NCBI GenBank assembly: GCA_030636465.1
Contig: DAOVWW010000123.1
Location: 1-5,464, forward strand
Length of the DNA stretch: 5,464 nucleotides
DNA from: Gammaproteobacteria bacterium
GTDB lineage: Bacteria > Pseudomonadota > Gammaproteobacteria > BMS3Bbin11
Reading direction: 5' to 3'
Below, one piece after another: positions 1 to 4,705 of the stretch (its first letter is position 1; every line of letters begins with the position of its first letter). Below the pieces are notes generated by a model. It had not been told where the DNA came from, did not search any database, and saw only the letters and a list, made by a program, of their open reading frames with translations. Both the position numbers and the translations under genes were made by a program.

Positions 1-1
1 A

Positions 2-844
2 GGCGTAACAAGAAAATCAGTTAGTTACGCAGGGCTGAAAGATAGAAATGCGAAGACTACGCAGTTTTTCAGTGTGCATCTTCCCGGCAAAGAGGATCCT
101 GACTGGAAGCTAGTTGATGACCCGGGTATTGAATTCCTTTCTGTCAGCAGACATCTGAAAAAGTTAAAACGCGGAGCCCTTAGCCGAAATAATTTTTGTT
201 TAAGAATTCGAGGACTATCAGGTAGCTGTGTAGATGCAGAGCTGCGTTTGCAACTGATAAAGAACCAGGGTGTGCCGAATTACTTCGCTACACAACGTTT
301 TGGTCACAATGCAAATAACCTGGTGTTTGCAGATCAGATGCTAGTTAGCGGTAAACGTGTAAAAGATCGCTTCAAAAGAAACATCTATTACTCAGCTGGA
401 CGTTCATGGTTATTCAATCTTATCCTCGCAGAGAGAATTCGCAGGCAGAACTGGAACCTTGCAATAGCAGGCGATAGCATGATGCTGAACGGGTCACGCT
501 CCTGCTTTCACGTTGAGACGGTTGATGAAGAAATACAACACAGGATTAACACATTTGATATTCACCCGACCGCACCGCTCTGGGGCAGGGGCGATGCTAT
601 GGTAAACGCAGAAGCGGGTGAAATAGAGGACGAAGTTCTTAGTGATTGGCATGGCTGGACTACAGGCCTGGAAAAAGCGCGAATGGACCTGGCTCGTCGG
701 GCAATGCGGGTATCGGTAGAAGATTTGTGCTGGGACTGGCTTGAGGAGGATCAGCTGCAGCTGAAATTTTCACTACCGCCGGGTAGTTATGCAACGGCGG
801 TTTTACGTGAGCTGGGGGAGTTTTCTGAGCCTGAGAAGAAGTAA
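2..844 (+). CDS. truD: tRNA pseudouridine synthase D (TruD), 5' end missing
   Basis: TruD makes pseudouridine at position 13 of some tRNAs in the cytoplasm. The reading frame is open from base 2, so the gene begins upstream; a GTG at 74 lies inside the gene and is not the start. 280 codons are visible. Compared with about 349 residues in E. coli TruD, roughly 66 N-terminal residues are missing. Numbering visible residues from base 2, the catalytic motif YAGLKDRNAKTTQ is at 9-21, with the catalytic Asp at 14 (equivalent to E. coli Asp80). RGALSRNNF follows at 57-65; the Asp14-to-Phe65 spacing equals E. coli Asp80-Phe131. GVPNYFATQRFG at 90-101 and the C-terminal LPPGSYATAVLREL are also typical. 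It converges with purU, only 56 bases away. In many gammaproteobacteria truD lies in an ispD-ispF-truD-surE cluster; no surE follows here. Identification is firm. Confidence 0.95.
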   Translation, partial: GVTRKSVSYAGLKDRNAKTTQFFSVHLPGKEDPDWKLVDDPGIEFLSVSRHLKKLKRGALSRNNFCLRIRGLSGSCVDAELRLQLIKNQGVPNYFATQRFGHNANNLVFADQMLVSGKRVKDRFKRNIYYSAGRSWLFNLILAERIRRQNWNLAIAGDSMMLNGSRSCFHVETVDEEIQHRINTFDIHPTAPLWGRGDAMVNAEAGEIEDEVLSDWHGWTTGLEKARMDLARRAMRVSVEDLCWDWLEEDQLQLKFSLPPGSYATAVLRELGEFSEPEKK

Positions 845-897
845 GTTTTAGGCTTTAGGTATTAGGTTTTACGTAAACCGTAAACCATAAACCGAAA
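845..897. repeat. Intergenic heptad-repeat array 1
   Basis: Seven consecutive 7-bp units in one register fill the truD/purU convergent gap from 846 to 894: TTTTAGG, CTTTAGG, TATTAGG, TTTTACG, TAAACCG, TAAACCA, TAAACCG. The first units are T/G-rich and the last three A/C-rich, so strand composition flips around 872. GGTTT (865-869) and AAACC (875-879) can pair as a weak hairpin with loop TACGT, too AT-rich to call a terminator. The reverse complement of 842-897 aligns with the array after fumC (50 of 56 positions once that copy's insertion is removed), so this is one copy of a dispersed element, in inverted orientation. The truD stop codon lies inside the aligned part. Confidence 0.85.
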
Positions 898-900
898 GAC

Positions 901-1770
901 TCACCATTCTGCAAATACGACGGTACGGTTCTGATGCAAAAGTATCCTATCTTCTGCATGCCAGCGCACGGCACGTGCGAGGACATTTCGTTCTATATCT
1001 CGTCCAAATTCTTTCAGCTCGTCAACTTCATGGCGGTGTGAAACGCGTTTAACATCCTGTTCGATGATAGGACCTTCATCCAGGTCTTCAGTCACGTAAT
1101 GTGCGGTAGCTCCAATTAGCTTAACCCCGCGTTCGGCGGCACGACGATAGGGGTCTGCACCGATGAAGGCTGGTAAAAATGAATGATGGATGTTGATGAT
1201 CTTGTGTGGATAATGGCTGACAAAATTGGCTGATAGTATTTGCATGTAGCGGGCAAGAACTACTAGATCTGTGTTATCAGATAATAATTCGAGTATTTCT
1301 TGTTCAGCTGATGCCTTGTTGTCAGGAGTGACCGGTACATGATGAAAGCTTGCACCAAAAGATTCTACTGCGGCCCGGGTATCCTGGTGGTTACTGATCA
1401 CATGCGTGACATCAATGGGAAGCTGGCCACGAGACCAGCGCCACAATAGCTCGAGCAGGGCGTGGTCCTGCCTTGATACCAGTATTGCCGTACGTTTACG
1501 TTCTGCAGCATAACTGATTCGCCAGTCCATATTGTAAGGCCTGGCAACCGTCTCAGCGAAGGACTGCTCAAGAATACTCCTGCTGGTTTTTAAATGCGGA
1601 GTCTGGAACTCCAGGCGCATCAGAAAGGTTCCATCTTCCGGATCACTGGAATGCTGATCCAGGGCCGTTATGTTGGCACCATGGTGATAGAGAAAATTGG
1701 ACACAGTGGCGACAATGCCGGCTTTGTCGTCGCAACTGATTAGCAGTCGTGCAGTGGTTTCAGGATTCAT
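901..1770 (-). CDS. purU: Formyltetrahydrofolate deformylase (PurU)
   Basis: Hydrolyses 10-formyl-THF to THF and formate in the cytoplasm, balancing one-carbon pools; the formate can feed PurT in purine synthesis. The 289 residues match the family (280 in E. coli). An N-terminal ACT domain covers about residues 7-85 (LLISCDDKAGIVATVSNFLYH), the usual site of allosteric control in this family. The formyltransferase-type catalytic domain covers about 93-280. Active-site residues are visible as Asn193 and His195 in IINIHHSFLPAF and Asp231 in DLDEGPII, with GATAHYV at 220-226. The ATG at 1768-1770 fits the family N-terminus. No Shine-Dalgarno sequence precedes it; the leader instead reads CACCTCCT on the coding strand. 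It converges with truD and diverges from fumC. Identification is firm. Confidence 0.96.
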   Translation of the reverse strand: MNPETTARLLISCDDKAGIVATVSNFLYHHGANITALDQHSSDPEDGTFLMRLEFQTPHLKTSRSILEQSFAETVARPYNMDWRISYAAERKRTAILVSRQDHALLELLWRWSRGQLPIDVTHVISNHQDTRAAVESFGASFHHVPVTPDNKASAEQEILELLSDNTDLVVLARYMQILSANFVSHYPHKIINIHHSFLPAFIGADPYRRAAERGVKLIGATAHYVTEDLDEGPIIEQDVKRVSHRHEVDELKEFGRDIERNVLARAVRWHAEDRILLHQNRTVVFAEW

Positions 1771-1772
1771 CG

Positions 1773-1801
1773 TCTACAGGAGGTGTGCTGTGCTATATAA
1801 T
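1773..1801 (+). promoter_or_regulatory. Candidate sigma70 promoter for fumC
   Basis: A perfect -10 hexamer TATAAT lies at 1796-1801. A 4-of-6 -35 match, TCTACA, lies at 1773-1778 with a 17-bp spacer. Transcription would begin near 1808, giving a leader of about 64 bases for fumC. The -35 box sits within a few bases of the purU start codon, so RNA polymerase bound here could interfere with purU expression. Prediction only. Confidence 0.5.
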
Positions 1802-1822
1802 GACTGTTTATTGGCTATTTGT

Positions 1823-1844
1823 TAGCTGTTTATCATATCAGCTA
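1823..1844. promoter_or_regulatory. Inverted repeat in the purU/fumC divergent region
   Basis: TAGCTG (1823-1828) and CAGCTA (1839-1844) form a 6-bp dyad with a 10-base centre. On the minus strand the centre carries TATGAT (complement of 1832-1837) preceded by TG plus one base, an extended -10-like sequence that could serve purU; no good -35 lies upstream of it. The dyad could be a regulator site overlapping that promoter or a hairpin in the fumC leader. Nothing in the sequence identifies the regulator. Confidence 0.3.
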
Positions 1845-1871
1845 CAGCGATGACTTCACAGGCAGGGCTAC

Positions 1872-3257
1872 ATGGGAAACAACAAAATACGTATCGAACA
1901 TGATTCGATGGGTGAGGTAGAGGTACCGAAAGATGCCCTTTATGGTGCCCAGACACAGCGTGCAGTGGACAACTTTCCGATTAGTGGCATTCCTCAGCCG
2001 CGTGCAATTATCCGTGCGCTGGGTCTGATCAAGCAGGCCTGTGCTGTTAGCAATCACCATCTGGGCTTGCTGGATGAAGCACGCTCACGCGCGATTAGCC
2101 TGGCAGCAGTAGAGATAGCCGCAGGAAAACATGATGATCAGTTTCCTGTTGATATTTTCCAGACTGGATCAGGTACCAGCTCAAACATGAATGCAAACGA
2201 GGTGATTGCAACACTGGCATCACGTGAATCGGGTATGACAGTTCACCCGAATGATCATGTCAACATGGGGCAGAGCTCCAATGATGTGTTTCCGGCTGCT
2301 ATACATGTTGCTGCATCCTTACTGGTCAATGAAGCTTTGATGCCAGCACTGGATAAACTGCAGGCCAGCCTGGAGAACAGGAAAAATGAACTTGATCGAA
2401 TGGTGAAAACCGGTCGTACGCATCTGATGGATGCCATGCCTGTCACCATGGGCCAGGAAGTCAGCGGCTGGCAGAACCAGATTCAGCGTGCAAAGAACCA
2501 GATACAGCAAGCAGCTATTGCACTGCTGGATCTGCCTCTCGGTGGCACGGCTGTAGGGACAGGAATCAATACACCTGAAACCTTTGGTGATGAATGCGCC
2601 AAAGCACTTCACGACTCGACGGGCCTTGCTTTTAAAGCACGTGATAATTTCTTTTCAGGTTTGTCCAGTCAGGATGATGCTGTTGCCCTGAGTGGTCAGC
2701 TAAAAACCCTGGCTGTAGCAATGATGAAGATCTCTAATGACCTGCGCTGGATGAATTCCGGGCCACTGGCCGGCATGGCGGAGATCAGTCTGCCTGCTTT
2801 GCAGCCGGGCAGCAGCATCATGCCGGGTAAAATTAATCCGGTTATCCCTGAAGCTGTGGCAATGGTTTGTGCCCAGGTGATTGGCAATGACACTACTATT
2901 ACCATTGCCGGTCAGTCTGGTAATTTTCAGTTAAACGTTATGCTGCCTGTGCTGGCAAATAGCCTGGTATCAAGCATTGAACTATTATCAAATGCCTGTG
3001 TAGCCCTGGCTGAGAAAGCAATTGATGGCTTTGTCGTCAATGAATCGGTGATAAATGAATCATTGGAGCGTAATCCTATCTTAGTAACAGCATTGAACCC
3101 TGTCATTGGTTATGAGCTGGGTGCCAAAATAGCGAAGCAGGCTTATGTAGAAGGGCGAGCAGTAAAAGATGTCGCACTGGAAATGACTGAGCTGGATGAA
3201 GCAGAAATTGATCGCTTGCTTGATCCCTATAAACTTACATTGGGTGGATTAAAATAA
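1872..3257 (+). CDS. fumC: Class II fumarate hydratase (FumC)
   Basis: Reversible hydration of fumarate to L-malate in the TCA cycle; the class II enzyme is a cytoplasmic homotetramer without an iron-sulfur cluster. The 461 residues fit the family. All superfamily signatures are present: TGSGTSSNMNANE (98-110), HPNDHVNMGQSSND (125-138, substrate loop), GRTHLMDAMPVTMGQE (181-196, with the catalytic His184), and the flexible-loop signature GSSIMPGKIN (313-322) carrying the catalytic Ser. The short C-terminal domain (about 395-461) holds the NPxxGYE-type segment near 409-415. The ATG at 1872 gives the normal N-terminus; AGGG at 1864-1867 is a weak Shine-Dalgarno sequence. It is divergent from purU. 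Aspartase and argininosuccinate lyase share the fold, but the overall sequence is fumarase-like. Confidence 0.96.
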   Translation: MGNNKIRIEHDSMGEVEVPKDALYGAQTQRAVDNFPISGIPQPRAIIRALGLIKQACAVSNHHLGLLDEARSRAISLAAVEIAAGKHDDQFPVDIFQTGSGTSSNMNANEVIATLASRESGMTVHPNDHVNMGQSSNDVFPAAIHVAASLLVNEALMPALDKLQASLENRKNELDRMVKTGRTHLMDAMPVTMGQEVSGWQNQIQRAKNQIQQAAIALLDLPLGGTAVGTGINTPETFGDECAKALHDSTGLAFKARDNFFSGLSSQDDAVALSGQLKTLAVAMMKISNDLRWMNSGPLAGMAEISLPALQPGSSIMPGKINPVIPEAVAMVCAQVIGNDTTITIAGQSGNFQLNVMLPVLANSLVSSIELLSNACVALAEKAIDGFVVNESVINESLERNPILVTALNPVIGYELGAKIAKQAYVEGRAVKDVALEMTELDEAEIDRLLDPYKLTLGGLK

Positions 3258-3260
3258 TGC

Positions 3261-3298
3261 ATTACGTTTTATGGTTTACGGTTTACGTAACACCCAAT
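3261..3298. repeat. Heptad-repeat array 2, left part
   Basis: Starting just after the fumC stop, in-register 7-bp units read ATTACGT, TTTATGG, TTTACGG, TTTACGT, then AACACCC. Bases 3269-3290 are a perfect 22-bp inverted copy of 869-890 in array 1; over 3262-3298 the match is 33 of 37. The array is interrupted at 3298 by the MITE-like element and resumes at 3433. The last six bases, CCCAAT (3293-3298), are the left copy of the proposed target duplication. Confidence 0.85.
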
Positions 3299-3426
3299 GA
3301 ATCTCTGATTTATTGGTCATTGCGAGGAGCGTAGTGACGTGGAAACCTCTAACCCATTGATTCTTATTAATAATATTGACACACTTCGTTCGCAATAACG
3401 GGTTCCATTGAATTAATCAGAGTTTC
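3299..3426. mobile_element. MITE-like element with TIRs and near-TSD, inside heptad array 2
   Basis: A 128-bp non-coding element. Its ends are 16-bp terminal inverted repeats agreeing at 14 positions, GAA[T/A]CTCTGATT[T/A]ATT, at 3299-3314 and (reversed) 3411-3426. Further inside, an imperfect inner inverted repeat has a left arm at 3317-3340 that begins TCATTGCGAGGAGCG, and a right arm at 3380-3400 that reads TTATTGCGA on the other strand. TCATTGCGAGGAGC is, from general knowledge, a common start of small palindromic intergenic repeats in many bacteria. The flanks CCCAAT (3293-3298) and CCTAAT (3427-3432) look like a 6-bp target duplication with one change. Removing 3299-3432 restores a gapless alignment to array 1. 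No transposase is present, so it would depend on one acting in trans; the parent family is not recognised. Confidence 0.75.
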
Positions 3427-3454
3427 CCTAATACCTAATGCCTAATACTTAATT
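3427..3454. repeat. Heptad-repeat array 2, right part
   Basis: Four 7-bp units run up to the hydrolase start codon: CCTAATA, CCTAATG, CCTAATA, CTTAATT. Bases 3427-3432 are the right copy of the proposed target duplication; from 3433 the sequence continues the left half of the array in the same register once 134 bases are removed. The match in array 1 is the reverse complement of 842-860. The array ends three bases before the ATG at 3458, so it supplies the immediate 5' leader of the next gene. Confidence 0.8.
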
Positions 3455-3457
3455 CAA

Positions 3458-4105
3458 ATGCTTAATCGATGCAGCGAAGGCCTTTCATCATTCCCAGTTA
3501 GTATTCCCGGTCCATCCGGCATGCTTGAAGCTAAGATTGATTGCGCCGCTAGCAATGAACCTCATGGCAGTGCAGTCATCTGTCATCCACATCCGCTATA
3601 TGGTGGAACGATGCAGAATAAAGTGGTTCATACCCTGGCCAAATCTTTTGCAGCAAATAATCAGACAGCTGTGCGCTTTAATTTCAGAGGTGTTGGCGTT
3701 AGTGAGGGTAGCTATGATGAAGGCAACGGTGAATCTGACGATGTGATAGCTGTCGCTGACTGGGTAACCGGGCAGCAACAGGATCTACCGGTGATACTGG
3801 CCGGGTTTTCCTTTGGTTCATACGTTGCTCTACAGGCCGCAGCAAAAATACAACCCGCAGCACTGATCACGGTTGCACCGCCAGTTAGAATGTTTGATTT
3901 TGATAATCTGCAATCCGTTAGCTGCCCCTGGCTATTGATTCAGGGGGATGAAGATGAGGTGGTAGACATTGACTCTGTTATCAACTGGGTCGCCACAATG
4001 AAGGTCAAACCAGAAGTAAGTATTATTCAAGGAAGCAGCCACTTTTTTCATGGCAAGCTAATCGAGCTACGAGATATTTGTGATGATTTCCTGCAAGGGC
4101 TTTAA
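3458..4105 (+). CDS. Small alpha/beta hydrolase (COG2945-type)
   Basis: A 215-residue serine hydrolase of the alpha/beta fold resembling the COG2945 'predicted alpha/beta superfamily hydrolase' group; the substrate is unknown. Visible hallmarks are HPHPLYGGTMQNKVVHTLAK (43-62), the segment RFNFRGVGVSEGSYDEGNGE (73-92), and the nucleophile elbow GFSFG (116-120) with Ser118. The catalytic acid is probably Asp166 in QGDEDEVVD (162-170), and the catalytic His is His195 in GSSHFFHG (192-199). There is no signal peptide or membrane segment, so it is probably cytoplasmic. The start is uncertain: ATG 3458 gives 16 residues before the conserved IPGP segment, which suits the family, but no Shine-Dalgarno sequence precedes it because the heptad array abuts it. 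The next in-frame ATG (3521) would delete IPGP. The fold assignment is firm; the function is not known. Confidence 0.88.
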   Translation: MLNRCSEGLSSFPVSIPGPSGMLEAKIDCAASNEPHGSAVICHPHPLYGGTMQNKVVHTLAKSFAANNQTAVRFNFRGVGVSEGSYDEGNGESDDVIAVADWVTGQQQDLPVILAGFSFGSYVALQAAAKIQPAALITVAPPVRMFDFDNLQSVSCPWLLIQGDEDEVVDIDSVINWVATMKVKPEVSIIQGSSHFFHGKLIELRDICDDFLQGL

Positions 4106-4146
4106 TATTTGGTAAATATAATTCAGCGAAATTTCCATAGCTATGA

Positions 4147-4213
4147 TGTAGGTTCGAATTCATTCGAACAAAATGCTCAGCGAAAGTTTTTGCGCGAATG
4201 AATTCGCACCTAC
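4147..4213. repeat. REPIN: two inverted REP palindromes
   Basis: The left REP (4148-4169) begins GTAGGT and contains the perfect hairpin GTTCGAAT-TC-ATTCGAAC. The right REP (4192-4213) is its inverted partner, ending in ACCTAC, with hairpin arms GCGCGAAT and ATTCGCAC and one mismatch. The two agree at 19 of 22 positions across a 22-base spacer. A GTAGG-headed palindrome in an inverted pair is the arrangement called REPIN or BIME, normally mobilised in trans by a RAYT (REP-associated tyrosine transposase). No such transposase is in the window. As a strong RNA hairpin downstream of the hydrolase gene it may also protect or end that transcript. Confidence 0.8.
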
Positions 4214-4260
4214 GAGTCACTATCGAAGTGACTTGAGGCCGGGTAGTTGAATGCTCCCGG
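4213..4260. other. Two tandem stem-loops after the REPIN
   Basis: AGTCACT (4215-4221) pairs perfectly with AGTGACT (4227-4233) across a 5-base loop and can extend to 4213/4235 through a G-U pair. CCGGG (4239-4243) pairs with CCCGG (4256-4260) across 12 bases. Together with the REPIN they give four hairpins in about 115 bases downstream of the hydrolase gene. A run of seven T (4275-4281) follows the last stem by 14 bases, too far for a standard intrinsic terminator. The remaining gap up to thiS holds one more hairpin (listed separately) and no credible gene. Confidence 0.45.
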
Positions 4261-4353
4261 ATATTGGTCAAATGTTTTTTTCGGTGATGCTTTATAGTGG
4301 CGTCTGAGGTACTATTCCACGCGATATTTTCACGCTATAGATTATTCCCTCTC

Positions 4354-4385
4354 TTATTTCCTGGGTGGGGATGGTAGGAAAATAA
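4354..4385 (+). promoter_or_regulatory. Stem-loop in the thiS leader
   Basis: TTATTTCCT (4354-4362) pairs with AGGAAAATAA (4376-4385) with one bulged base. The stem encloses a G-rich 13-base loop, GGGTGGGGATGGT, ending 16 bases before the thiS Shine-Dalgarno sequence. It lacks the conserved TPP-riboswitch segments, such as CTGAGA and the CTGATCTGG stretch. It may be a leader regulatory element or simple mRNA structure; no function can be assigned from sequence alone. Confidence 0.35.
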
Positions 4386-4413
4386 ATGTGCGAAATAACA
4401 TAAAGGAAACAAT

Positions 4414-4617
4414 GTGTTAAACGTTGTAGTCAATGGTGAATCAAGAGCGTTTGCTGAGTCTGTAAGTGTTATGCAGCTAATCCAGGAAATGGATTTGCAG
4501 GGCAAAAGAATAGCAATCGAAATTAACGGGGAAATTGTCCCGGCAAGCCAGCATTCCAGTATGCAATTATCCAGCGGTGACAATATCGAAATCGTCGGTG
4601 CTATTGGTGGCGGATGA
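4414..4617 (+). CDS. thiS: Sulfur-carrier protein ThiS
   Basis: A small ubiquitin-like sulfur carrier of thiamine biosynthesis. Its C-terminal glycine is adenylated by ThiF, turned into a thiocarboxylate, and used by ThiG to build the thiazole ring. The 67 residues match the family (about 66). The N-terminus LNVVVNGES forms the first beta-hairpin and VPASQHSSMQLSSGDNIEIV is the typical middle and end. The tail is IGGG, ending in the required Gly-Gly. The start is GTG at 4414: AAAGGA (4402-4407) lies 6 bases upstream, while the ATG at 4412 is out of frame and stops after two codons. thiG follows 88 bases later, a wide gap for this pair, filled partly by a heptad array. Identification is firm from the tail, length and neighbour. 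Confidence 0.93.
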   Translation: MLNVVVNGESRAFAESVSVMQLIQEMDLQGKRIAIEINGEIVPASQHSSMQLSSGDNIEIVGAIGGG

Positions 4618-4627
4618 AAATCGCTGT

Positions 4628-4648
4628 GTTACGTGTTACGTATTACGT
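4628..4648. repeat. Heptad-repeat array 3, between thiS and thiG
   Basis: Three tandem 7-bp units: GTTACGT at 4628 and 4635, then ATTACGT at 4642. The unit shares the TTACGT core found in arrays 1 and 2 (ATTACGT also begins array 2 at 3261), so it appears to belong to the same family. It lies inside what should be a two-gene operon. Its last bases contribute to a TATAAT sequence. Confidence 0.7.
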
Positions 4649-4653
4649 ATAAT
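4648..4653 (+). promoter_or_regulatory. Possible -10 element upstream of thiG
   Basis: A perfect TATAAT formed at the edge of heptad array 3, 52 bases before the thiG start. The best-spaced upstream hexamer, TGTGTT (4625-4630), is a poor -35, and there is no TGn extension. It could give thiG its own weak promoter, but in AT-rich intergenic DNA a single hexamer may occur by chance. Confidence 0.25.
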
Positions 4654-4705
4654 CTGACTTGATGAAAAACTAAAGAGTGATGACAAAATTGTTAAAGGTG
4701 AAATA

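Noticed and set aside
74..844. GTG 74 as the start of a complete 256-residue protein
   Set aside because: The frame is open to base 2 and the preceding codons encode the conserved TruD catalytic motif, so the gene is simply cut by the window edge.
845..897. Telomere-like repeat (resemblance of TTTTAGG/CCTAAAA to the plant-type TTTAGGG)
   Set aside because: The array is internal between two bacterial housekeeping genes and its units vary and reverse composition; the resemblance is coincidental.
1778..1825. Leader peptide: AGGAGG plus GTG at 1790 with an 11-codon frame
   Set aside because: The predicted fumC -10 lies inside this frame, so the transcript would start downstream of it; the peptide has no recognisable attenuator features.
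3376..3404. Outward promoter in the MITE-like element from a perfect TTGACA at 3376-3381
   Set aside because: No -10-like hexamer occurs at 15-19 bp spacing; the sequence there is GC-rich (CGGGTT).
4239..4281. Intrinsic terminator: CCGGG stem followed by seven T
   Set aside because: The T-run starts 14 bases after the stem ends and the stem is only 5 bp with a 12-base loop, so it does not fit the usual form.
4261..4413. Possible TPP riboswitch upstream of thiS
   Set aside because: Expected because of the gene content, but the conserved CTGAGA and the CTGATCTGG/TAATxCC stretches are absent on both strands; CTGAGG at 4304 and CTGGGTGG at 4361 are only superficial matches.
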